From Anoplopoma fimbria (lineage: Eukaryota; Chordata; Actinopteri; Perciformes; Anoplopomatidae): a stretch of 64,000 bases of DNA. The translations under genes were made by a program, and so were the position numbers. The stretch covers positions 4,551,731 through 4,615,730 of the forward strand of contig NC_072451.1 of the NCBI RefSeq assembly GCF_027596085.1, given 5' to 3'. This document shows, one piece after another, positions 49,240 to 60,169 of this stretch; the stretch's first letter is position 1; every line of letters begins with the position of its first letter. The notes under the pieces are model-generated. The model was given only the letters and a program-made list of their open reading frames with translations. It was not told the origin of the DNA and made no database searches.

Positions 49240-51255
49240 GCTGTTGAAATATCCCTCAAAACATCAATAATTACAAAAAATGTCTTGAAATTGTAGAATA
49301 TTTCCAACCTGTGATAACCTAAAAAATACAAAGACTTCATTATACATTCTCTAAATGGACTTCTCTCTTTAACTAAAGAATGTGATTTTATGATTACATA
49401 AAGATAAATTCTCATTTGACCTCTTTATTAACCAAGACCGTCTTTGAAAGCAAGGGTAATCGCATAGAGTGTGTTCTAGACGAATATATTCCTAAAAAAA
49501 CTAGATCTGAAGGCTGTGTGGTTATTTAAACCTTTCTATAACTGTAAAAAGGACACTGTCTGCTACCACATTCACCATATCAACTTTATAATGTTTATAT
49601 GTCAGATTTTCTATTCTCAGTCTACTGAGGAGTTATTGTGCACCCAAATGACCAAAATCAATTACCACAGCTCCACGCAACAATGTTTCTACTTAGGACT
49701 ATTGTTACCTCTTTGATTAAGAGTATAAAGAGAGGACGCACACTGGGAAAGAAAAGCATGAGCTTACCTCATCAATGTATGAATTCAATGCCATGGACTT
49801 GGCCCCGCACACGATTATATTGTTTTAGACAAGTAGACAAACAACAAAGCAAGAAAAGGAGTAGAAAAAAACATTAGTGATGGTTTGGCCTCAGAAACAT
49901 GCTGATCTCTGATTACATAAAGCCACTGTTAAGCACACTTACAGAAACGGTAGATGGTTGGGGCATAACTGAATTATCTAATGTTAATAAAAAACTAATT
50001 ATAGACACCCATAAATGTAATAAGGTCTGCTTTCATGACCCCACTACTTTAACTTTTTCTTATAAAGCACACTGTTGTGATGACTTTCACGTTACTGAAA
50101 CCTGCTTCTGGTGAACACAGACTGAAGACTGACAGAAAGTAATGTTAAGTTGCTGCTGCTCTGTCGGCCACTCAGCGTCATTGTGTTGACTGAACCACAG
50201 CGGCAGCTTGCTGCTGCACTGTGACGTCACGGTGTCAGGTCTGCCCTTCTGTTACATCAGAACGGGATGAAGCAACGTAACATTGACCCCTCGCTGTCTG
50301 AGCGCATCTAAAGCACCATGCACTGACGTGATTTAACACTTAGCACTGTCTAATTCTACCATACTGACAACATTTGAAAACATACTTGCAACCAGCAACC
50401 AATATGCAGTTGCAATCGGCATGGCCAGTCTACAATCAATTGAACAGTCAATTAACATTTACATGCATGTTTGAGATGTCCACAAGCTACTAAAACAGTC
50501 TAAAGAGACAAATTGAGTTCCCGTCGTATTTGCAATATCAAGTCAGCTTAGTGTTAACATACATATTAGCTTCAGATACATTATGTTACTACGCAGCTAG
50601 TGAGATGCATGTTTTTGCTTTCAACTCTCGGCTCATTTATTTTGGTGTATATGACGGTTGTAATAAAGTTTATGTTTTAAGATAATCGCTGCATGATCGT
50701 CATAACCTGGCTCACAGTAAGTGTGAGCCTGGCCCAACTAGGGGCCATATCTGATCATTTGAGGGCCAATTTTGCTGGAAATATGTGTGTGCATGCGATT
50801 AACTCCTAATATCCTCCAATTAATTGCTCCAATCTGTCATTATTCTAACAGCCTTTTAAAATTCACAATTGGTCAACCTCTTACTTCTTAATTTCCAAGG
50901 GATTTGAATCCTATTGTACAACTCTGGCTTAGATTACTGCTGTCAGATGTTTACCAAGTCCTACTATCCTTACATAAATCATAGCAGCTGTTTTTATTTT
51001 ATTTTTATTTTAGTAGGACGCTGAGAAGTAAAAACAAACAACTCAGACATGCTGTCTTATATTTTATTGTGATGGGGAGTCATAAAAATGGAGCAAAACT
51101 AAAATAAAAACAATTCAAAAAGACAGTGTATTTACAAAGGGTGAGGACAGAACAAACGATATGCAGCCGTCGACAGTACAATGGAACAGGTTGGCACAGT
51201 CATGATTAGGGTTCCTGACAGCTGTGATTGATTTATTGCACAATCACATGGAAAG
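49240..51255. other. Intergenic region without recognised gene
   Basis: AT-rich, with short open frames lacking recognisable domains. Ends where the duplicated TRIM block A starts. Confidence 0.6.
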
Positions 51256-52179
51256 TTACTCCACCTTTTCCAGTACTGAAGTACTTTAGGAACAATTGAA
51301 TAACCGTGATAATATCCAAATGAAATTCTGCATTCAGTTCAAACAGAATCAACCTCATAAGGACTTGATGGCTGAAAGCAACAACATGTTCAGTCTCACT
51401 TTAAGTCATGGAGACACAATCATTTATGGTTGGTGGAGATTCACGTTGTTCCTGAGGAGTTTTCTCAGTCGTCACTCAACCAGTGAGTGACTCAGCTTTT
51501 ACAACAGGTGAAATATTTAAACACCAACAACAAATAGAAAATGTGCAGCTTATATCAGGTCCAGTCATTAAGTCATGAAGTGAATATATGTGAATCTTGA
51601 AATGCTGCTTTGGATCAGGATGATATCCAGAAATTCAATTATTTTGTCATAAATGTTTCAAAGTAGATCATAAAATTTGAAGAAAACTTATTATTATTAT
51701 TATTATATTTGTATTTTATACCAGTTTAGTTTGATGACTCTTTATTGTCAGCCAGCTGTTTTTTATGCAGTGAAAGAAAACTGAACAAATGAGAGAAAAA
51801 GTTAAAGAGGAATATGTAGCCATGACCAAAGCCTGAGGAGACAAGAAATATTTAACAACTAAAGAAATGAAATGTTTTCTAATGTGGAGCAGGTTTTAAC
51901 CGAGCCTTTGTTTGTGAATGAGGAAACAACGTTCAGATTCACAGCGCTGCTCCTCTTCCTGGAATAAACCAGAGCTTGATCACCCCTCCCTCTTCCTCCT
52001 GCTCTCTAACACAGCCAGCTCCACTCTGTCCACATATTCCCTTGTTCCCTCCCCTTCAGATCTACAGTTTAAAGGAGAGGCGTAACCAACATGGTGGTGA
52101 AGCACAAGAGCTGACAGGCCCAGTTCACTGAACAAACACATGTTGTTCAGATCAGAAGTCAAAGTACAGACGCTGCTAA

Positions 52180-52191
52180 GGAAGTGAAACT
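52180..52191 (+). promoter_or_regulatory. ETS/IRF composite or ISRE-like motif upstream of TRIM A
   Basis: GGAAGTGAAACT fits the EICE consensus GGAANNGAAA exactly and the ISRE core GAAANNGAAACT with one mismatch. It lies 29 bases before the ATG and is conserved at 60130-60141 in copy B. Such sites drive interferon or myeloid expression; the short distance means it may fall in the 5' untranslated region. Confidence 0.35.
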
Positions 52192-52219
52192 CAGACAGTC
52201 ATTGCCACAGAGAGGTGAA

Positions 52220-53899
52220 ATGGCGCAGAAAGGAGTTGAGCTGGATCGGGAAATCTTCTCTTGTTCCATCTGTCTGGATCTACTGAAGGATCCGGTGACT
52301 ACTCCCTGTGGACACAGCTACTGCATGAACTGTATTAAAAGCTTCTGGGATGGAGAGGACGAGAAGAAAATCCACAGCTGTCCTCAGTGTAGGCAGACCT
52401 TCACACCGAGGCCTGTGCTGCTGAAAAACACCATATTAGCAGTTTTAGTGGAGCAGCTGAAGAAGACTGGACTCCAAGCTGCTCCTGCTGATCGCTGCTA
52501 TGCTGGACCTGAAGATGTGGCCTGTGATGTCTGCACTGGGAGGAAACTGAAAGCTTTCAAGTCCTGTCTCGTCTGTCTGGCCTCTTATTGTGAGAAACAC
52601 CTCCAGCCTCATTATGACTCAGCTCCTTTCACAAAACACAAGCTGGTGGACCCCTCCAAGAAGCTCCAGGAGAACATCTGCTCTCGTCACGATGAGGTGA
52701 TGAAGATGTTCTGCCGTACTGATCAGCAGTGTATCTGTTACCTCTGCTCTGTGGATGAACACAAAGGCCACGACACAGTCTCAGCTGCAGCAGAATGGAC
52801 TGAGAGGCAGAGAGAGCTGGAGGGGAGTCGACAAAACATCCAGCAGAGAATCCAGGACAGAGAGAAAGACGTGAAGCTGCTTCAACAGGAGGTGGAGGCC
52901 GTCAATCGCTCTGCAGATGAAGCAGTGAAGGACAGCGAGAAGATCTTCACTGAGCTGATCCGTCTCATGGAGGAAAGAAGCTCCGATGTGAAGCAGCAGG
53001 TCAGATCCCGACAGAAAAGTGAAGTGAGTCGAGTCAAAGAGCTTCAGGAGAAGCTGGAGCAGGAGATCGCTGAGCTGAAGAGGAACGAAGCTGAGCTGAA
53101 GCTGCTCTCGCACACAGAGGATCACAACCAGTTTCTACGCAACTACACCTCACCGTCAGGACTCAGCCAATCTGCAGACTCGTCCGGCATCGATATCCGT
53201 CCTCTGCGCTACTTTGAGGATGTGACAGCGGCTGTGTCAGAAGTCAGAGATAAACTGCAGGACGTTCTGAGTGAGAAGTGGACAAACGTCTCACTGGCAG
53301 TGACTGAAGTGGACGTTTTACTGTCCAATTCAAAAGTAGAGCCCGAGACCAGAGCTGGATTCTTAAGATATTCACGTGATATCACACTGGATCCAAACAC
53401 GGCATCCACAAAACTGTTATTATCTGAGGAGAACAGGAAAGCAACATTAATGAGAGAACAACAGTCTTATTCTAGTCACCCAGACAGATTCACTACATGT
53501 TGTCAGGTCCTGAGTAGAGAGAGTCTGACTGGACGTTGTTACTGGGAGGTGGAGTGGAGAGGAGGAGTAGTTTATGTAGCAGTCGCATACAAGAATATCA
53601 GCAGAACAGGGAGCCGGGATAAATGTGGATTTGGATTAAATGACAAATCTTGGGCGTTAGATTGTGACAAAAACAGTTTTACATTTTGGTACAACAAAGT
53701 CCAAACTCCCGTCTCTGGTCCTCAGTCCTCCAGAGTAGGAGTGTACCTGGATCACAGTGCAGGTATTCTGTCCTTCTACAGCGTCTCTGAAACCATGACT
53801 CTCCTCCACAGAGTCCAGACCACATTCACTCAGCCTCTCTATGCTGGACTTTGGTTTGGTTCTTATGGAGCCACTGCTGAGTTCTGTAAACTCAAATAG
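52220..53899 (+). CDS. TRIM family E3 ubiquitin ligase, TRIM16/finTRIM-like (copy A, intact)
   Basis: A single exon encodes 559 residues. The start is the first ATG, in context gtgaaATGg. The RING finger has all C3HC4 ligands: C15, C18, C30, H32, C35, C38, C54, C57. B-box 1 spans about 102-142 (CDVC...SYCEKHLQPHY...HKL). B-box 2 spans 154-184, with C154, H157, C165, D168, C173, C176, H181 and H184. A Glu/Gln/Arg-rich coiled coil runs about 190-310. A PRY-SPRY (B30.2) domain (LDPNTA, CYWEVEWRGG, GVYLDHSAGILSFYSV, ending YGATAEFCKLK) fills the last 185 or so residues. The family are cytosolic ubiquitin ligases that recognise ligands through B30.2; in fish they are expanded and often interferon-induced. 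The intronless coding part and tandem copy fit this expansion. The exact orthologue is not assigned, because fish TRIM16-, TRIM25- and ftr-type proteins overlap. Confidence 0.93.
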   Translation: MAQKGVELDREIFSCSICLDLLKDPVTTPCGHSYCMNCIKSFWDGEDEKKIHSCPQCRQTFTPRPVLLKNTILAVLVEQLKKTGLQAAPADRCYAGPEDVACDVCTGRKLKAFKSCLVCLASYCEKHLQPHYDSAPFTKHKLVDPSKKLQENICSRHDEVMKMFCRTDQQCICYLCSVDEHKGHDTVSAAAEWTERQRELEGSRQNIQQRIQDREKDVKLLQQEVEAVNRSADEAVKDSEKIFTELIRLMEERSSDVKQQVRSRQKSEVSRVKELQEKLEQEIAELKRNEAELKLLSHTEDHNQFLRNYTSPSGLSQSADSSGIDIRPLRYFEDVTAAVSEVRDKLQDVLSEKWTNVSLAVTEVDVLLSNSKVEPETRAGFLRYSRDITLDPNTASTKLLLSEENRKATLMREQQSYSSHPDRFTTCCQVLSRESLTGRCYWEVEWRGGVVYVAVAYKNISRTGSRDKCGFGLNDKSWALDCDKNSFTFWYNKVQTPVSGPQSSRVGVYLDHSAGILSFYSVSETMTLLHRVQTTFTQPLYAGLWFGSYGATAEFCKLK

Positions 53900-54598
53900 A
53901 CAGAAGTCATTTAAGGAACAGCGGGTTAAATTCTGTGTTTTAATTCTTAAACTCATTTTGTTTCCATCTTTGTTGCTGAGAGCTGATTTTTCTTCACCTG
54001 TCAATCAAACATTATGGGCGGTACTTTGACATCTTCTCATTATTGTTGTGTAAATGTTTGAGTCTCTTTAGGTGGCGCTCCTTCCTGTGTCTGTTTAGCC
54101 ACGGAGGCTATCACTGCTCATGATGATCTTTATTTACCTGAACTGATATTTCTCTGCATGAAAACATGAATTTATCTGAGCTCTAAATGTTTTAATATTA
54201 TTTTCATTGGTGTTTGTGTTTATTGTTGTGTCTATTCAACTGCATGGGTCTTAAAGAGAGAAAGCACCAGAGCTTCTTTTATCTAAGATATTTTGTTCTC
54301 ATCACTTTTTGTAAAGATATCCTGAAGTTAAATGATGTTTATACTTTTTGATGAATTAATTGTTGTTTTTGTTGTTTCCAAATTCACATACAAATAAGGT
54401 ACTATGATGTATTTTACAACTAATTATCATGATCATAATCAATAAGAAAATCATTTATTATTCTCTTTTACATAACTGAGATTCTGGTCAAACAAATTGA
54501 TTATGTGGATGAAGTGAATCTGTACATGAAATCATTGAACAAGAGTAATTTAACAGACTTTATTAATGGGATGTGAACAAACTGAAGGTTGAATGATA

Positions 54599-54604
54599 AA
54601 TAAA
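54599..54604 (+). terminator. Candidate polyadenylation signal of TRIM A
   Basis: AATAAA 700 bases after the stop. It is repeated at 55270-55275 through the local duplication, and conserved in copy B at 62546-62551. Confidence 0.5.
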
Positions 54605-54639
54605 GTTTTCATTGTTTCAATAATGAACAAAGTAATTTG

Positions 54640-55000
54640 TCTTTTAGTCTTATTTAAGGGTATCATACAAAGTAATCATCTGTACTAATATTAATAAAGA
54701 CACAAAGTAATCATCACTTACATAAAATATACCAACATCAAATACTTTGACCATTTAAGGGGCGACAACAACTGAGAAAATACTAAACTATTAATAAAGT
54801 TACAAAAGTACTATTATAATGTACTCATATTGCATAAAGAAACATAACTAATCAGTACTAATATTAAAGTACACAAAATAATCATCACTAGTACTAATAT
54901 TAATAAAGACACAAAGTAATCAAAGTGGTAATTTAATAGTGACACAAAGTAATCATCACTGTACTAATATTAATAAAGCACATAAGTAATCATCACAATA
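54640..55000 (+). repeat. Degenerate minisatellite (unit about 35-45 bp)
   Basis: Imperfect tandem units built on tactaatattaataaagaca followed by caaagtaatcatcact. Several units carry AATAAA, giving a cluster of potential polyadenylation signals. Absent from unit B. Confidence 0.8.
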
Positions 55001-57099
55001 ATCCAAAATAGAAATGTATTTCTCTTTGGCCTTTTGTTTAACAAACCACTGAGTATTTATACTTCCAGGTTGATCTTCATTTATACTGTGTTCTGTGTAA
55101 AATTATAAAATGCTCTGTGTATTTATACACTCTGAGTATTTATCCAGAGTTCTGTGGTCAAACAAATTGATTATGTGGATGAAGTGAATCTGAACATGAA
55201 ATCATTGAACAAGAGTCATTTAACAGACTTTATTAATGGGATGTGAAGAAACTGAAGGTTGACATGATAAATAAAGTATTTTTTTGTTTCAAAAATGAAC
55301 AAAGTATTTGTTTTTTGTCTTATTTGCAGGGTATCATACAAAGCTGATGGAGAAAATATGGAACTAATATGAGAGAATAACTGAGTTAGTTTTCCTCCTG
55401 AAACACCACAAAGTACAGAGTTCATAATTAGAGCAGAAGAACAGTCATTCAACCTCTGTCCTCTCAACTGTTCTCACTAAAGCATCTTTGTAACAGAGAG
55501 ATGAGAGGAGCTTTCTATCTCCTGTCGCTCCTCATAACAAACATTTTGTGTAAAAATAATTAATTGCACAAACTTATAAAATTCTTAAATAGTGAATTAA
55601 TTTGGTCTTTGTGTTTGAATGACTTTCATTGAGTCCTCCTCACACACACGAGACAACAGATACTGTGTTGTTGTGGACTTGAGCTCATTTCATTTATTTA
55701 GTTGATTTTAATGCAGATTAAAGTTCAGAATGAGGCTGTCATGTTGGTTCAGTGTTTATCCGTCACCTCACAGCCAGAAGAACAGTCAATGTAACTCTTG
55801 TCTCACTATATACATGTCATGTCTCTTTATATTAAAACCACCTGCAGTGCTTTAACACTGACTGAGTGTACATCAGCACGGCCCACAGCGAGCAAAGCGC
55901 CATCATCAGGTGCATCATGAATATTCATTAGAACTATTTTAAGTCAATTTACCCTGAATCCACTCCGACTACAACATTCTGCTTTAATTGTGCAGCAGTT
56001 TGCTTTAGCTACAGGTACATTATAAGTGTACATTTTCATTACCTGGACATCAGGAGAGTTTTCTCCCATTAAAAAGCTGCTCCCACTCTTTTGTTTATCA
56101 CCTGAGGGAATAAAGAGGCATAGAATAGTAACTCTTCATTTCTCAGACTGCTATGTGTTCTCATCACCCCCTCACCATCATATCATTCATTCACACTCTA
56201 ATTGCACATAATAACGTTTGCACACTGAAGTCAGACGTGCAGATAATCTGTCATCTTCCCAAGAGAGAAAAAAACAAATGTAGAGATTTCATGGATTAAA
56301 TACAGAGTTCCAAATTCTCCTCAGCAATCAGAAGACAAATTAATAATCAAGGATCATAACTCAATCATTTATCAAGGGCTGATTTTTGCTCTCTCAATGC
56401 ATTGTGGTCTACAGACTTCTCTTCTTCCTGGTTTTGTAAAGCTGTGTTTGGTGGTCTTCTAGCGCCACCCGGTGATAGACCTTCATTTTGCTGCTTTAGG
56501 AGGAACGCTCTCCTTCTGTTTTAGAGTTTTCTTACAAGACAAAACAATCCTGATTCCACTGAGCTTCATAGAGCCTTCAGCTCTTAACAAAAAACACAGA
56601 TTATAACCTTTATTGAGTCATCTCATTGAGATGAAGATGTATTTTTTGAGAGAGACCTGAGTACAGCAGGAGAAATAGATCAGATACAAGACACACAAGC
56701 ATCAGAAACAATCATATATATTCATAAATAGTTCTGAATTAACAGTTTAATTTCAGACTGACCAAATGAAAAACAACACAACAACATGGGATGTCTCAGT
56801 AACAAGTTGATGGATGAGTTCTGCTTTAATATCTGGACATGTATCAACACATTTCTACAAGATAAAGAAAGTCAGTGTTTTGTTTTAATTTCTTTTCAAA
56901 GTTCAGTTCAGTTTTTGTACACAGTAGTGGACCGTTAAGATCAGCCAACTGCTGGAACTTTTTTGACTTTTCTGTGTTTTTCTACCTTTTATTTCCCGTT
57001 TGTCACCACTTCCTTTGTGGGCTTTGCGCCGTCTGACCCATTCCTGATTCTTTTGTAGGCATTTGCCATTTCCTCTGTAGTCTCACTTGTCACTTCCTC

Positions 57100-57995
57100 C
57101 TACTCTTCAGTCGCTTCCTCCATCTCTTCGTCCTCCATGTGATCATCTCCCGCCTCGATCTCCATCACATCACAGCTTAGCTCCTCTTCCTCTGCAGTCT
57201 CCTCGTCCTCCTCTTCCTCGCTCTCCCTCTCGTCTGAGTCCGGTTGGGAGGTCGTGATCGTGGTCCGGCTGTCTGACGGCAGTCCGGTGCCGAGCTGAGA
57301 CTGAAACCTGTGTGGCCCCAAACCGGAGCCAAAGTGTTGCCAGATCATCCTGCAGGAGTCGTGTTTTTTCATGTGCTGGGAGAATGAACCAGAGTGAGAG
57401 AAACGCTTCGGGCAGTTATTGCACTGGTGGGGTTTCTCACCGGAGTGCAGCCTCGAGTGTTCGGTCAGGTGGCGTTTGTGTTTGAAGGCCTTTTTGCAGA
57501 TGTTGCACTCGTGTGGTCGTATTCCTGCAGACGAGAGCAAAGAAGAGTCAGACAGGGAATCGTACTGCCTTGGCCTGCAAGAAAGTGTTAATACTGAGAC
57601 TGAGAATTGAAGTGGAGGAAAGATAATAAGTGGTTAAAAAAAATGCAAATACAAAAAATATCAAACAAGCTCCCCAACACCCTACCCGCTCTTTTCTGCC
57701 AGAGGTAAATACAATATTGACCAACGGCCTTAGAACAAGTATAAACTAATTATTATATTAGTGTTAAATGAGCACATGAAGATTTGAGGTGTGATTTTTA
57801 GATCAACATATACTTTATTGAGTATCTCATAAGTAAAGAATAAGTAGTAAATGTGTTGCTCTGTCTGAGCTTACTGTTAGGCCTACCTGTGTGTTCATAT
57901 TTGTGCCTGAGCAGGATGTGGTACTTGCTGAACGCTTTGGAGCAAAGGTCACACGGGTAGAGGGCGTTGTTTTCCAACAGCCGCTTCTTCATCAT
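57100..57995 (-). CDS. ZEB-like C2H2 zinc-finger gene or gene fragment, two exons
   Basis: Exon 1 is 57995-57887 and exon 2 is 57524-57100. The intron of 362 bases has donor gtaggc and acceptor ctgcag and is used in phase 1. From the first ATG the product is 177 residues. Three C2H2 fingers: [20 protein letters not shown]...H-x3-[41 protein letters not shown]. Then [16 protein letters not shown] and a Glu/Asp-rich end. [31 protein letters not shown] and RFSHSGS.SQHM are near-identical to the C-terminal finger cluster of ZEB1/ZEB2 (delta-EF1 family E-box repressors), and SDERES plus the acidic tail also occurs in ZEB1. ZEB proteins exceed 1000 residues and have further N-terminal fingers and a homeodomain, none seen here. 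An in-frame stop lies a few codons before the first ATG. So it is a 5'-truncated genomic copy, either a pseudogene or a small new zinc-finger gene; the open frame is undamaged. Confidence 0.7.
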
Positions 57996-58009
57996 TGTGG
58001 TCAAATTAT

Positions 58010-58905
58010 TTTATGCCATGTGACAGCAGAAGGGCAATCATCTAAGAGTGAGGAAAATGAGCTCAGTCGTCCCTTTTTTTTTAATTGAATTGTCTGGGAA
58101 GTTAGAACGGGGAACGTTAATGTCTTCCTTTCTTCCTGATAGAGTTGTCCTTCAAACTTGTACTTCTGTTGCTGCAGTGGAGCTGCTCTGTGGTCACAGT
58201 CGTCACAGTAGAATAGATATAGGAGTTTCCTTAGCATGCTACCTTATGAGCTTTGATTGTGCTACACTTGTTTATTCTATGTACGCCATGCATACATACC
58301 GTTATGCTAAGCAGGGATCTCTCAGGTGGGCTTCAGACACCGGTGGGAAACGTGAAGGATCCTGGGAAATTGAGTTGAATGGCTCTCCAACGTCAACAGA
58401 GAAAAGGAGCATTACACCACATCAGCCTCTTTTTTTTTTTTTTTCCTAGAAAAACGTTTCATCTTTAAACTCAAATAGACACAAGTGATTGAAGGAAAAA
58501 CAAGTGACAAGTATTTTATGAATGTATACACATGTCTCAAATGGCCTGAAGAGGCAACAGAGGTTATAGAATCAAGTGAAAGTCTAGAACTATCCAGTTG
58601 GATCACCTGATGTTCTCATCCACAGCGAGAAGGTCACAGTTTTGTTTTATTCTTTTTATTATCAACACTTTCACCAAACCAACATCCCTCCTGTTATTAA
58701 AGGCACCAAACACTGGGTCCTCACAGCAGTAGGGCCTCTGGCAGCATCAGAATGATGGGCTATATATGGGATATATATATATATATATAAATATAAATAT
58801 ATATATATATAAACCAATGAGAGGCAGCTCATCTGTGAGGGACGAAAGCAGTGGGGACATGTGTTTTATCTTGCTATTGACGTTGAAATTTTTTTTTTTT
58901 TGACT
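58010..58905. other. Intergenic stretch between the zinc-finger gene and TRIM unit remnants
   Basis: Contains a T-run at about 58429-58444 and an imperfect (AT)n tract at about 58766-58811. No exon of the upstream ZEB part is recognisable here, although the minus-strand gene would extend this way. Confidence 0.6.
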
Positions 58906-58907
58906 TT

Positions 58908-59160
58908 TCTTCATATTGCACAAGCAGCAGTTTTCCCACAGCGCACAAAAATAACACCATCAGGTGCATCACGAATATTCGTTAGAACTATCTAATGTCA
59001 CTAGTCTGTCATTTTCCCAAGAGAAAAAAAATCAATGATGATATTTCATGGATTTAAATTTGGACAGAGCTCCAAATTCTCCTCAGCATTCAGAAGACAA
59101 ATTACTAATCAAAGATTATAACTCAAACATTCATCAAGGACTGATGTTTTTCTCTTACAG
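58908..59160 (+). repeat. Remnant 3' flank of a third TRIM unit
   Basis: Matches parts of 55880-56395 in unit A: ccatcaggtgcatca.gaatattc, then cttcccaagaga and ctccaaattctcctcagca. It is more diverged, with about 250 bases missing. It ends about 50 bases before unit B begins, as expected if it is the tail of a preceding unit whose gene has been lost. Confidence 0.65.
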
Positions 59161-60129
59161 GTTGTTGTTTTTTAGATTGCTTAACTGAATGGAACCTTAA
59201 CTCTTGTCACCATTCCACCTTTTCCAGTACTGAAGTACTTTAGGAACAATTTAATAACCGTGATAATATCCAAATGAAATGCTGCATTCAGTTAAATGAG
59301 AATCAACATCAGAAGGACTCGACGGCTGAAAGCAACAACATGTTCAGTCTCACTTTAAGTCATGGAGACACAATCATTTATGGTTGGTGGAGATTCACGT
59401 TGTTCCTGAGGAGTTTTCTCAGTCGTCACTCAACCAGTGAGTGACTCAGCTTTTACAACAGGTGAAATATTTAAACACCAACAACAAATAGAAAATGTGC
59501 AGCTTATATCAGGTCCAGTCATTAAGTCATGAAGTGAATATATGTGAATCTTGAAATGCTGCTTTGGATCAGGATGATATCCAGAAATTCAACTCTTTTG
59601 TCATAAATGTTTCAAAGTAGATCATGAAATTTGAGGGAAAATTATTAGACAGCAATTTATATATTTTATACCAGTTTAGTTTGATGACTCTTTATTGTCA
59701 GCCAGCTGTTTTTTAAGCAGTGAAAGAAAACTGAACAAATGAGAGGAAAAGATAAAGAGGAATATGTAGCCATGACCAAAGCCTGAGGAGACAAGAAATA
59801 TTTAACAACTAAAGAAATGAAATGTTTTCTAATGTGGAGCAGGTTTTAACCGAGCCTTTGTTTGTGAATGAGGAAACAACGTTCAGATTCACAGCGCTGC
59901 TCCTCTTCCTGGAATAAACCAGAGCTTGATCACCCCTCCCTCTTCCTCCTGCTCTCTAACACAGCCAGCTCCACTCTGTCCACATATTCCCTTGTTCCCT
60001 CCCCTTCAGATCTACAGTTTAAAGGAGAGGCGTAACCAACATGGTGGTGAAGCACAAGAGCTGACAGGCCCAGTTCACTGAACAAACACATGTTGTTCAG
60101 ATCAGAAGTCAAAGTACAGACGCTTCTAA

Positions 60130-60141
60130 GGAAGTGAAACT
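60130..60141 (+). promoter_or_regulatory. ETS/IRF composite or ISRE-like motif upstream of TRIM B
   Basis: GGAAGTGAAACT, identical to 52180-52191 of copy A and at the same distance from the start codon. Confidence 0.35.
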
Positions 60142-60169
60142 CAGACAGTCATTGCCACAGAGAGGTGAA

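Larger units (their letters stand above)
54466..55290 (+). repeat. Tandem duplication in the TRIM A 3' flank
   Basis: The block at about 54490-54610 (ggtcaaacaaattgattatg...gataaataaag) recurs at 55150-55276 with few changes. Copy B has only one such block (62432-62552). Between the two blocks lies the minisatellite at 54640-55000. Confidence 0.85.
51258..56722 (+). repeat. Segmental duplication unit A (TRIM gene plus flanks)
   Basis: Nearly identical to unit B (about 59209-63634) at an offset of about 7950 bases through the gene. It starts with the shared ccttttccagtactgaagta and ends with shared caagacacacaa.catcagaaacaatcatatatat. Differences in length come from a tandem duplication here (54.48-55.29 kb) and from deletions and rearrangements in B. 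Confidence 0.88.

Noticed and set aside
52184..52219. Twelve extra in-frame codons before TRIM A (and 60134-60169 before B)
   Set aside because: They begin with GTG, not ATG. The first ATG, with purine at -3 and G at +4, is 52220 (60170 in B), and the family begins MAQ.GV.LDRE.
52781..53125. Open frames antisense to the TRIM coiled coils (also 60728-61072 and 51980-52162)
   Set aside because: They are mirrored in both copies only because the genes are near-identical. The Leu/Ser-rich products are the expected antisense of Glu/Lys/Gln codons.
57394..57610. Plus-strand frames opposite the zinc-finger exons
   Set aside because: Antisense of conserved C2H2 codons. No own domain or start context.
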